Below, one piece after another: positions 46,101-58,100 of a DNA stretch of 64,000 bases. Origin of the DNA: Nocardia xishanensis NBRC 101358 (GTDB lineage Bacteria > Actinomycetota > Actinomycetes > Mycobacteriales > Mycobacteriaceae); the NCBI RefSeq assembly GCF_001613365.1, contig NZ_BDCF01000009.1, positions 62,001 to 126,000 of the forward strand, in the 5' to 3' direction. The position numbers and the translations under genes were made by a program. Below the pieces are notes generated by a model. It saw only the letters and a program-made list of their open reading frames with translations, had not been told where the DNA came from and made no database searches. The stretch's first letter is position 1. Every line of letters begins with the position of its first letter.

Positions 46101-49100
46101 GCGTCTGCTGGCCGAGCAACAGCAGGCGGCGGCCGACTTGGCGCAGGCGAAAGCCGAGCAGCCGCGGGCGCGGACACAGGTGAATCCGGACAGCAGCCGG
46201 GCGGAGAAGGCGGCGGCACGCCGTCAGGCCGCCCAAGAACGAGCCGAAGCCAAACAGCGGATCAACGAAGCTCGCACAGAGGCCGCGAAGACGGTCAAGC
46301 GCGTCGAGAACGAGCTCAGGAGTCTGATTCAGCAAAGCAAGCTGGACTCCGCCTCGCACAAGCAGCTGGTAAACCTGCTGCGTACTCGAGAGGCGATTGC
46401 CATGGCGCAGGGGGTGGCCAGAACCGTCGCGCCGAATACGCCGGTGTACGTCATGGCCTTCGACTCCACCGCGTTCAACGGCAGCGGCCGGGCGGCCATC
46501 GCCATGGGCCACATCGACACCGCGACCCAGGTGTCCTGGCACGTCCCGGGCCGGGACGCGTCGCTGGCGAATATCGGCAGCACCGTGAACGAGATGGCCG
46601 GCCAGTATCAGGCAACCGCCGGTCGACTACGCCCTGGCGAGTCGGCGGCGTCGATCGCGTGGGTCGGTTACGGCACGCCGAACAAGGCCCAGTCCATGAC
46701 CACCTGGCATGCGCGTCAGGGTGGCAAGCTGCTCGCCCGGGATCTGGCCGCCTTCAGCGCGACTCGAGCAGCGCTCAACGAGGGGCGGGTGGCGCAGGGG
46801 CAACCCGAGATCGCGGTCTCGAACAAGATCATCGCGCGCGGCTACGGCGTCGACGTGGTCGAATCGTCCGGCCACAAGGGGCGTTTGGAGCGCCTGGTCG
46901 ACGACGTCGTGCTCATCGGTTTCTCCGGCGAAGAAGGCGAACCGCTGATCCGGGAGAAGCACTTCGGCGACGACGTCCGTGTGCACATCCAGGATCGCGC
47001 CAACGGCCTGTTCCACCGGTTCGACGCACCGGAGACCACCGGCCCGAAGCCGCCGGACAACGGCGTGCCGGTCGACCGCATGTACCGGCTGGAGAACATC
47101 GCCGCGGGCACCACCGAATTCCAAGCGCCCGACAACGAGTCGTTCCTGGACACCGATCGGCCCCCGCTGCGGGAGAACGGGTGTTCCGAGCAGGCGCTGT
47201 ACCGGGCACGCCAGCGCACCGGTAACCCGGACATCACCGTGCCGACCGATGTCGGCCTGGACGGTGTGTCCGTGCGCCAGCTCGAAGAACACGCCGATTC
47301 CCAGGCGACCGAGGTCGAGGTCGGCAAGCGCAAGTCGCCGCACAAGGCGATCGCCGAGGCGCTGGACTTCATGAAGGGCAAGGCGACGGTCATCGTCGTC
47401 GACCAGAACCAAACGGTCGACGAGCACGGTGTCGGTGCGCACGCGTACGTCATGTACCACGACGCCGAGACCGGCAAGATCATGGTCGACGACCCGTACA
47501 AGTATCCGGACGGCCCGGTCGAGTTCGACCCCGGCAATCTCCCGGACGCGAAGAAGACCTGGGTCATGGTCTACGACGCGAACGGCAACTCCGTGCGCCC
47601 ATTGGCGGCGCGCCCGCTCGCGGTGGGTGCCGCCACCCAGGACCACGACGATGACGATCGGAACCTGCCGCGGGTCGGCGACGATCAGGGCCGGCGGGAT
47701 CCGATGCGCGACCTCCGGCGCTTCCTGGACGAACAGCGGCAGCAAGAGAATCAGCGCAGGAGCGAGGGAGAGCGCGGCGCCAACCAGTCTGCGCCGGAAC
47801 CGGATTCGCAGCAGAACCCGGACCCGGGTGCCCAGCCTGATTCGGAGCCACAACAGACTCCGGACCCCGATGCCGAATCGGCGTCCGGTCCGCAGCTGAT
47901 CCCGGCTCGCCAGACGACGCCGACGGGCGACCTGTCCTCGCTGACCGACGCCGACCGCGCCCGCCTGACCCGCCTCGCGCAGGCACTCGGACTCGGCGAC
48001 TCGCTGCCGAGCCTCGCGGACCCGCGCCGCGTCCTCGCGGATCTGGCCCAAATGGCTTGGGCGCGTGGATTCCTCGACCCGACCCCGGTCACCGGGCACA
48101 TGAACGAGCTCATGGGCCCGCCCGATTTCGCTCCATTGAGCATCGACGAGCAGCATCTGGGCGAGCGGTACTGGAACTACTCGCCGGACCCGAGCGACCC
48201 CGATTTCGCCCTGCAGCGCGACGAAGCTCACGCCCTGCCGGTTGTCGATCCCGATGCCCCGGCGCCCGCCATGCCGATCGCCGTGCCGGACGCGATCGCA
48301 CCCGCGCTGGGTCCGGCGCAGGCCCGGCCTGACTCCCGGACCCCGCATCCGCTCGCGCCGCAGACGGCGCAGGCGCAGCTGCTGCGTCAGCTGAGCCTGA
48401 ACGCCGACCAGGTGACCCAGGCGAATCTCGCGGAAACCATCGCGGAGCAGCGGTATCGGACCATGCTGCGTGCGGGCGCGATCGAGTCGCTCGCGTACGC
48501 CAAGGCCCGGCTGGATGCCGCCGTCGACCCGAACCAGCAGGCGGATCTCACCAAGATCGTCAACCAGTGGGCAGATCTGCTCCAGCTCTCGGACAGCGAC
48601 CTGGCTGAGGGCCAGGTCGACACGACGCTGGAGCGGCTGCGTGACAACGTGCTGGCCCGCGTCGTCGCCCTGAACGATCTGGCCGATGTCGCCCAGGCGG
48701 TGCACGCGGTCGAGGGCCGGGCCACCCAGGTGGCCGAGGGCGAGACCCGCCGGTACACGGTGATGGTGGACGACCAGCGGGTGCCGGTGCTGCTGACCGC
48801 CGATGGTTCCGGAGGGTGGCGGGTGCGGCCCGCCGAGCCGCTGGCGCCGCCGCCGGTGCCGGGCTCATCGAGCGACCCCGGCGCGCAACCGCAGAGCCCG
48901 GGGAAGCGGGCGGTAAAGCTCCTGCGCACCCATCTCGGCAGCCACGGCACCGGCCGGCCGATCCAGTACGCGCTCGGTTCCGGGAACAACACCGATCTCT
49001 ACAACGCGTTCGGCGCGGAGATCGAGTTGTTCTTCGGTGACGCGGCGGCCGATGTCAGTGGGTTCGACTGGGATCCGGCGTTCTTCGCGTTGCAGGCGTC

Positions 49101-52100
49101 GAAGCTGTGGAAGGGCCGCGAGGCGTTCTGGGCCATGGTCACCGGCAACTACTCGGCCAGTCCCCGGATCGGTGATCCGCAGGCGCCGGATCCGGTTTCG
49201 CCCGACGAGCGCGCCGGAATCGATGAGGACGTGGTGCCGCCGGTTCCGGACGCGGAACCGCAAGGCCCGGTACCCGATCCGGATCTGGCGCGCCGAGGCG
49301 CGGAACTCGGCGACGCCATCGCCGCACGCAATGCCGCCGGTATCGCGCTCTACGAGGGCGCGGACGCGCTGTCGCTATCGCTGGCCGATCTCGGCCCCGA
49401 CGCGGTCCGCACCGCGGTCGGTGAGGCGAACTACCGGGCGATGCGGCAGGCCGCGGCGGCCGCGGCCTACGCGGAGGCCGCCACGCGGTTCCACAACGAG
49501 AACGAGCGCCTGGGCTATCTGCCGACCAACGACATGCGTCCCGATCCGCTCGAGCGCTATATGCGTGAGCAGTCCGTTGCGGCCGGCCTGCCCGGTGCGG
49601 ACTCCGAAGCCAGTGGCGTCAACAACAATCCGACGCGGCTGAAGCTCTGGTGGGATCCGGAGGGCAACCCGAGCGCGGAGGCCCGCGAGGCGTTCCTCGA
49701 GGCGATGCAGCGCGAACAGGTGCGCGCCGAACTGGGCACATGGGCCAACCTGCTCGATGTCGATCCGGCCAAGCACAGCCCGGCCGATGTCGCCCGCGCG
49801 CTGACCGCGCTGCACGACCGTGCTGCCGAATTGGCACGACAGGCGACCGAATTCGCGCAGCTGGCAACCGCCTACACCGATGCCGACACCGAGTTCGCCC
49901 GGATCGCCGAGGAGATGGCGGCCGCGGCGGGGCACCGATGGTTGCTCGACCAGGGCGGCGACCTGCTGGATCCGGACAGCGCGCCGGGTATCGGCCTGCT
50001 GGACGGCAATCCGCAGCGACTGGTGGTGATCAACGACGGCGGCGATCACGACCAGCAGCTGGCCAACGCGCTCGCCGACCCGCGCAATACCGATATCGCG
50101 CAGATGCTGACCCAGGGCGAGCTGGAGCTCGAATACCGGGTCGCCTGGGCCGACCGCACCGGCGTCATCCATGTGGCCGAGGTGGACGCACCGCAGGTCC
50201 GGCATTTCTCCGGTGCTGCGGATGGTCGCGGGCTCGAGCTCACCATGGTCCGCGACAACGACGACAGCCCATGGCGCGTCATCCCCAGCGAAAGCGCGCT
50301 CACACAGCCGGACAACCGGATTCCGGTGCCCGACCCAGCCACGCTGTCGACCGCGGAGCTGGCGGCCCGCGTCGAGGACGCGGCGGCCCGGCAGGGTGTG
50401 CAGCTGGCCGATCTGGCCCCGGACCGCGTCGCGGACACCCTCGACGCGGCACGCGCCGCGAACCGGATGCGCGCGGTGCGGATCGAGGCCATGGCCGATC
50501 TGGCCCGTCTGCACGCGAACGTGGCCCGCTTCAACGCCTTCGAACGGGCGCTGCACGAAGCCGGGGTGAACCGGTCCGAGCTGCGCGGGCGCCCGCTGGC
50601 GGCGGTCGAGGAGCTGAAGCAGCGGCATCCCGAACGGGCGGCGAAGCTCGACGCGCTGGCCCGGCTGCTGAGCCAGGACCCCGACCTGGTCGATTTCGAT
50701 CCGAACCTCTACGACGCGCAGGATCAGCTGCGGCCCGGCGGCTTGCCGATGCATCACGACACCCACGCTCAGGTGGGGTTGCTCGTCGACGATCTCGCGG
50801 ACTTCCTGGCGCTGGCCAGGCACGGCCAGACCCTGCCCGGGCCGGAGCCCGGCATCCCGGACCCGGACGCCGACTGGGTGCACCTGCTCGGCATCGATGT
50901 GGACACCGCGACACCGTCCGAGCTGGAGTCGATCTACAAGAACTTCCGGGCGGGCCGGCTCGACGTGGCCACGCTGCGCACGCCGGAGCAGATCGCGGAG
51001 GCGCTGGCGGAGTTGCGTGCCGATGTCCGCCAAGACGCCGCCGATCTCGCCGCCCTGGCCGCGCTGGCCGAAACGTACTATCGACTGCCCACCGGCGGCG
51101 CCCTTATCAACCACTGTGTGCCAAGGGCTTTCGACCAGCTGGCCGTGCGGCACCCGAACGTGCTCGGCGGGTTCGCCGTCGATCCCGGCCGGATCAGCGG
51201 CGTGCCGTGGGGTGAGCTGTCGGACCACTTCGGCACCGCGCAGCCCGAGCCGTTCCTGCCGGGGGAGGAGGGCGGCGCACACGCCCGCCTGCTGACCACC
51301 TTGCGCGCGCAGGGCCAAGGCGCGTCGGCCGTGGTGATCGACCAGCGGACCACCGTCGACGACTACGGGGTCGGCGGCCACGCCTACACCGTGACCTACC
51401 TGGGTCGCGACGTCTTCGACGTGGACGGCCAGCGGGTTTTGCTCGCCGATATCGATGCCGAGGGCCAGGAGCAGCTGTTCGACCTCGGCCCCAATGGCGG
51501 CACCGATCCGCTGTCGCTGGCCGAATTGACCGGTGGCACACCGGCGGAGACCGCCGCCACCTGGGCGAGCGTCTTCCAGAACGACGCGCATGTCCCGGGT
51601 CTCGGCGACGAGGGTCCGATGCCGGACGCCGACCTGCGTATCGGCCAGGATCCGCCCGCGCCGCGCCGGCCCGAGGACCCGGTGCATCAGGCGGCACGGT
51701 TCTTCGACGAAACACCGAGCCTGCGCACGGAACCGGAGTCAGGGGCCGAGCCCTCCGCTGCGCATCTGGCCTACGCGCGAGACCTCGCCGAGCGCCTCGG
51801 TCTCGCGGATGCTCTCGGGGCACTGCCGGATCCGCAGTCCGCGCTGCAGGACCTGGCGCAGATGGCGCTGGCTCGCCGCTTCCTGGACGCTTCGCCGGAT
51901 GGCCTGGCCGACCAGCACATGCTGTTCCCGACGAACTTCGACACGCTCACAGCGGACGAGCAGTTCCCCGGCGAGCACTACTGGCGCTACCCGTCCGATC
52001 CGTCCGATGCCGAGTTCCTCGCCCAGCGCGACGCGGCCGAGGCGTTCCAGCGGTCGATCGGACAGCCGCCGGAAACTCAACCGGCGCCGCCGATCCCGCT

Positions 52101-55100
52101 CGCGCACCCGGATGCCGTCGCGGGCCCGCTGGTCTCGCCGCCCGATCCAGCCGACCCGCCACGCCCGCTCACCATGGCGCAGGCTCAGCAGTCGCTCGCG
52201 GACCAGCTGAATCTCACTGCACAGCAGCGGGACCCGGCGAATCTCGCGAGCACCATCGCGCAGGAGCGCTATCGAATCCTGTTGCGCGCGGGTGCGATCG
52301 AAGCACTGGCGACCGCCGTGGGCAGACGCGATCTCGCGCTGGACCCGGATCAGCGGACCGAGATCGGCAAGATCGTCGAAGTCTGGGCCGACCTGCTCGC
52401 GATACCGAACAACGGCCTGGCGCCGGCGAACCTCACCGAGACCATGGAGCGGCTGCGGTCGGAAACGCTGGCCCGCGCGCAAGCGGTCGCGGATCTGGCC
52501 GATGTCACCCAGGTGCTGCAAGCGGGACGGACACCGGGCGGCCCGGTGCGGATCGACCTGGAGGTCGGCGGCGAACGAATCCCGGTTCAGCTGACCCCGG
52601 ACGGTTCCGGCGGCTGGCGCGTCGAACCGGCCACCCGCCTGGCCGCGCCGGAGGTGCCCACCGCCGCGATCGTCAAGGCTCCGGAGGCCCATCCGGGTCT
52701 GCTCCAGACCCTGCGGGACCGGCAGGGTGTGGTCAACCCGCAGCATCCGCCGTCTGAGCTCGTGTCGGCGGGCCAGTCGTTCACGGTCCAGACTGTCGGT
52801 CACCTGGCCGACAGCGACTTCTGGGGAAACTTCGAGGCCAACCCCGCGGTCACCGCACGCGAGGTGGTCAACCTCAAGCGCAACTGGCCGAAGATCAAGG
52901 CATTCCTGCTCGGTCAGGTCACCTCCGCGGAATCGCACGGGCCCGTCTCGCGCACCGGCGATGTCTACGACTACGCCCGCGAGGACGGCGACCCGCAGAA
53001 GATCAGCGAGCACGAGGCCGAACTCCGCCGTCTCGGACTGGCCGGCCGCTTCCTCGCGGGGCCGCCGGTGCCGCAGGCACTGCTGGCGGCGCAGCCCGCG
53101 CCAGGCATCGACGCCTCGCTGGAGCCACCGGTCTCCGCCGACGCCGAGCACACCCCGTCGGTGCCGGCCCACGACGATCTCGCCGAATGGGGCCGTGAGG
53201 TCGCGCAGGCCGCGCAGGAGCTGGACACACAGGCGCGGGCGCTGCTGGCGCTCGCGGGCCCGCTCGGCATCGAGATACCGGATCTGAGCTCGGAATCGGT
53301 CCGTACCGCCGTCGCGCAGGCGCGGTATCTGCTGACCCGCGAGGGGGTTTCGGCAAAGGCGTTCGAGGCCGCGCTCGCCCGATACGACGCCGAGAACGCG
53401 GATATCCCGTTCCGGACCGATATCGATCTGTCGCATCTGCTGCCCGCCGCGGTCATCAACCGCCCGAGCCCGCTGGAGCGGTACGCGGCGGAGGTCGCCG
53501 CGGCGACGAGTGGACGCACCGGCACCCTGCGCTGGACGGGCGTCAACAACAACATGCAGGGCGGGCGCATGTGGTGGGATCTGTCGCACCGCGATACGCC
53601 GGAGGGCCGCAGGTTCTTCGAGGAGGCGCTGCGCCGCCACCACATCCGCACCGAGCTGGATCAGCGCGCGCACCTCCTAGGTGTCGACCCCGAGAACCCG
53701 AATGTTCTTGCGCAGTTGCAGACGCGGCTCACCGACCTGCAAGACGCCGTCACGGCTTTCCAGCGGCAGGCGCAGCAGTTCCTCGACGCCGACGACAATT
53801 TCGGCCAGCACGCCGAGGTGATGGCGAATATCGCGGGCAGCGAATGGATCCGGGTCAGCGGCGGGTTCCTGATCGATCCGGTCAACCATCCTGGCATCGG
53901 GCTGGCCGGGTCGCCGATGAAGCTGGTCGTCATCGACAACGCCATGAATCATGACGCGGCACTGGCGAAGGCGCTGGCCGATCCGGCGAATTCCGAGCTG
54001 GTGGAGCTGATCGACAACGGCAGCCTCGAGGTCGAGTACCGCGTGGCGTGGCCGCGCGAGGTCGGCGGTACGTGGCGGGTGGCAACGGCGGCGGTGGATT
54101 CCCCTGCGGTGCGCCATATCTCCGAAGACTTCGGCGGCCGGAACCTGACCGTCACCATGGTGCGCTACGAGGGTGGCCCCTGGCAGACGGTCACCGATCC
54201 GGCGCAGGCGGAGCCGAGCGGCCCGGCCCTGGACCTGTCCCGGATGTCGCGCGGCGAAATAGAGTCGGCGATCACGGAATTGGTGGGCCGCCTGCCGATC
54301 GGACGGGTCGATCTGACCCCGAGCCAGATCGACGCCACCCTGGAGCGGCTGCGTTTCGACAGCGAGGTGCGCGCCGCCCAGATCGAGGCGCTGGTCGAGT
54401 ACGCGCGCACACTGCACGCCCTCGACGCCTACCACCAGCTCGACACCGCGCTGAACAAACTGGAGCTGTCGCGGGCCGACCTGGCGACCGACCCCAAGGC
54501 AACGCTGGAGGCGCTGAAGACCGCGAAACCCAAGCTGGCCAAACAGATCGACGCGCTCCTGACGAAGCTGGAAGCCGACCCGGAACTGTTCACCCGGGAC
54601 CCGCGCGTGGCCGACGACATCGCCCCGATCAACCTGGCCGACGCCCCCGCACACCTGGCCGCCGTGATCGCCGACGTCGATCTGCTGCTCGTCCAACTGC
54701 AACTGGCCGGTCCCACCGCCGTGCCGGGAGTGCCGGTACCGGATCAGGATTGGGTGCGCCTGCACGGCGCCGACATCTACAACACCACCGACGCGCAGTA
54801 CAAGGCGGCCTTCGGCAAGTTCAAGACCGAGAAGTTCGCTGACCTGTTCGTCCGCGACCCCGCCACATTGACCGCGCTGCACCAGGCGCTGCGCGCCGAG
54901 GTTCGCCAGACCGCCGCCGAGATCGAGGCCCTTTCGGCGTTGGCGACCTACTACACCAGCGAGATCGATCCCGCAGGCCCGGCGGCGATCAACACCTGTG
55001 TCTCCGACTCACTCAGCCGCGTCTTGGCTGATCAAGGCGATATCGTCGGTGTCCCGATTCCGGTGGCGAGCAACCTTTCCGGCCTCGAGTGGCAGGACGT

Positions 55101-58100
55101 GCGGCCGATGCTGCGCGGCGCCGAGCCGGGCGCGTTCGACAACGGTGACGCTCGCGGCCACGTGCGGCTGATCCAGGCGCTGCGTGAGCAGGGTGGCCCC
55201 GGTGCGATCGCCTGGGTGCTCGACCAGCGCTGGACCGTCGATCAGCACGGTGTCGGCGCGCACTCCTACACCGTGAAGTTCCTGGGCGGCAACCAGTTCG
55301 AGATCGATGGCCGACGGGTGACCTACGACGAGATCGGCTCCAAGCGCAGCAATCTGGAATGGTTCGTCGCCCCAGACGGGACCCGGGTCTCGCTGGCCGA
55401 GCTGACCGGCGGCAGCCGGTACGAGACCGCCACCACCTGGGCGGTGGCCTGGAAGGGCGGACAGCAGGTGGCGAACTTCGGCGACCTCGCCGCCGCGCTG
55501 CCCGCCGCCGATCTCGCCATCGGCCAGACGCCGGACCCGAACGCCCCGATTCCCGCGCATCGGCAGCCACCGGCCAACGCGCCACCCAGCCCGGCGGCCG
55601 AGGTGGCCCGGTTGCGCGCCGAGATGGCCGCCGCGGTGGCGGGCGAAGCCGACCTGCGCGCCGAGATCGCGGATCTGCGGCAGCAGGCCATGGCCGCGCA
55701 GAACGCCGGGGATCGCGAGCTGGCCAGTAGCTTGGCGGCCGACATCGAGCAGCTCGTGACGGACGCCGGGGCGGCAGAGGTAGCGCGGGCCGCGGCGGTC
55801 GAGGTGTGGCAAACCTCGATCACGCAGTCGGACAACGATCTGCAAGCCCGCATCGAGGCGCTCGAGGCCCAGCTCGCCGCCCACTTGGGCGGCGACACCG
55901 AGATCGCGCAGTTCCGCTCCGATATCGACCTCGTGGACAACCTCGAGGCCGCGTTCCAGCTGCGGGACCGTATCGAGACCGCCGAGCAGGTTCAGCAGAC
56001 GCTGGAAGCGCAGATCGAACGTGGCAAGGCGTTGCAGGACAAGCTGCGTGCGGGCATCGCGCTGCTCGAGGCCGACACGGTCGACACTCCGGAAGCGGAG
56101 CAGGCCCGGAACCAGGATCTGGCCGCCGCTCGCGCCGAACTCCGGCAGGCCACGCACGCACTCAGCGAGATGGAGCGCTCGCTGGAACTGCTGCGGCAGA
56201 AGCTGCCGCCGGGCGATCTGACCATGCTGAAATCCGCGCTGACGACGGAGATCATCTCCGCCACCAACGCGCGGGCCGCGCTCGCCCAGGTATTCCAGAT
56301 CAGCGATATGGACCACCTGAACCCGCGGTACCCGGGACAGCGGGAACCCGGCGCGGAGCTGGTGCAGCAGTTGCGCGAGGTCGCCAAGCAGCTCGCCGAC
56401 GCGCAAACGCGACGAAGCGAGCTCGCCGAGCGGCAGGCCGCGCTGGACGCGATGAACGACCTCGGCCTGCTGCCGATCTCGGACCGGGTCGGCGTGCGGC
56501 CGGCCGCGCAGCCCACTGGGCTGTTCGGGGACAGCGAGATCGTGGTCGTCGGTACCGACACCGACGTCAACGACTACCGGCAGGCGCTGCGAGCCACGCT
56601 ATCGGCGCGAACCGACCTGAATCTGTTGCTGGGCATGGCGAAGTCGGACACCACGCCGCTCACCGTGCGGTTCACTCAGGTACAGCTCGACGCGCAGGGC
56701 CACTACCAGAGCACCGTCGATCTGCCGTCCACCGATGCGGAACCCACCCAGCGCGCGGGCGCCTGGGATCCGGCCAAGCATCCGCGTAAGTGGGAGAAGG
56801 AGAAGTGGACCGACCCGCAGCCGCCGTTCTTGTTCAAGGTGTCGATGATTCCGAGCTTCGACAAGATCATGGCGGGGTTGCACGAGTTCGAGCCGGGTGA
56901 GGTTCCGGCGTTCCTGTTCCCGCAGAACTTGCCGTTCTCGAAGACGATCTACAACGTGCCCGATGGCGTGAACGCCTGGAGCTCGGACGTCGGCCTCAAC
57001 CTGTTCCACCTGCGCATCCTCGCGCTGGGCGTCCTGGACCGGATCCCGGGCCATACGTGGACGAAGAATCTGATCCAGAACCGGCCCTGGATCGGCAAAT
57101 TCGTCCTCTCGGCCACCCGGTGGCTGCCCGCGAACACCGCGCACGGGCAGTCGGTCCCACTGCCGCTGTCGGTGGACTTCGTGAACCGGTATCCGCATGT
57201 GGCCCAGGCCATGGCCGATGTGACGCAATGGATTCCGGCGGTGCGCAACGGGCGCTGGATCCACCTGATCCCGGTGGTGCGCGGCACCCGCACCTACGCC
57301 TGGCTCGACACCAGCCAGCCCGATCCGCAGCCGCTGCACAACACGGAACTGGCGCCGCCGCAGCTGAATTCGGAACAGGCTCGGCTGGACGGTGCGCACA
57401 CGCTGCCCTACACCGGCGAGAGCGTCGAGATTCCGGAGACGCTGCGGCAGCGCTGGGCCGGCAACGAAGCCGAACGAGCCGAGCTGCGGGAGCGGACCGA
57501 GGCCGCCTACGAGGGTTTCGAGCACAACCGGATCTTCGAGGCGGACAGCAACCTGGCGCGGATCGCCGACCACGCCCTCGCCGATCCGGACCGCTACTCC
57601 GGCGGCGACCCGAAGCGCTGGGTGCGCGGCAAGGGCAATGCCTGGGTGCGCGACCCCGGCGGTTCGACCATGGCCAAGCACGGCGACGGCTCGACCTGGC
57701 TCAAAGACCACGCGGGCAACCTGCGTTCCCGCGACGACGTCATCGAGACACTGCGCCAGGTGCGCGACTACCTGCTGCGCAACACCGAGATCCCGCAGAA
57801 CGCCGACATCGCCGCCATGTGGCAGCGGCTGCTGTCCAACCAGGCGGTGCGCGAGGACATCGTCGGGATCGAGGCCGCGCTCGCCTCGATCGAGTTCATC
57901 GCGCAGCATCCGGGCGCTTCCGTGCAACAGGCGACGGCGGCGGCGAAAGCCGCTGGTTACGACTGGGATCAGCGCCCGCACCACCCGCGCGAGCGCACCC
58001 TGTGGCAGCGCCTGACCGGCGCGCGCCCGACACCGCTCGGGTTCACCTCCGAGATCGACCCGATGGCCAACGATCCGGCGCGCACCCGCCGGTTCGGCAG

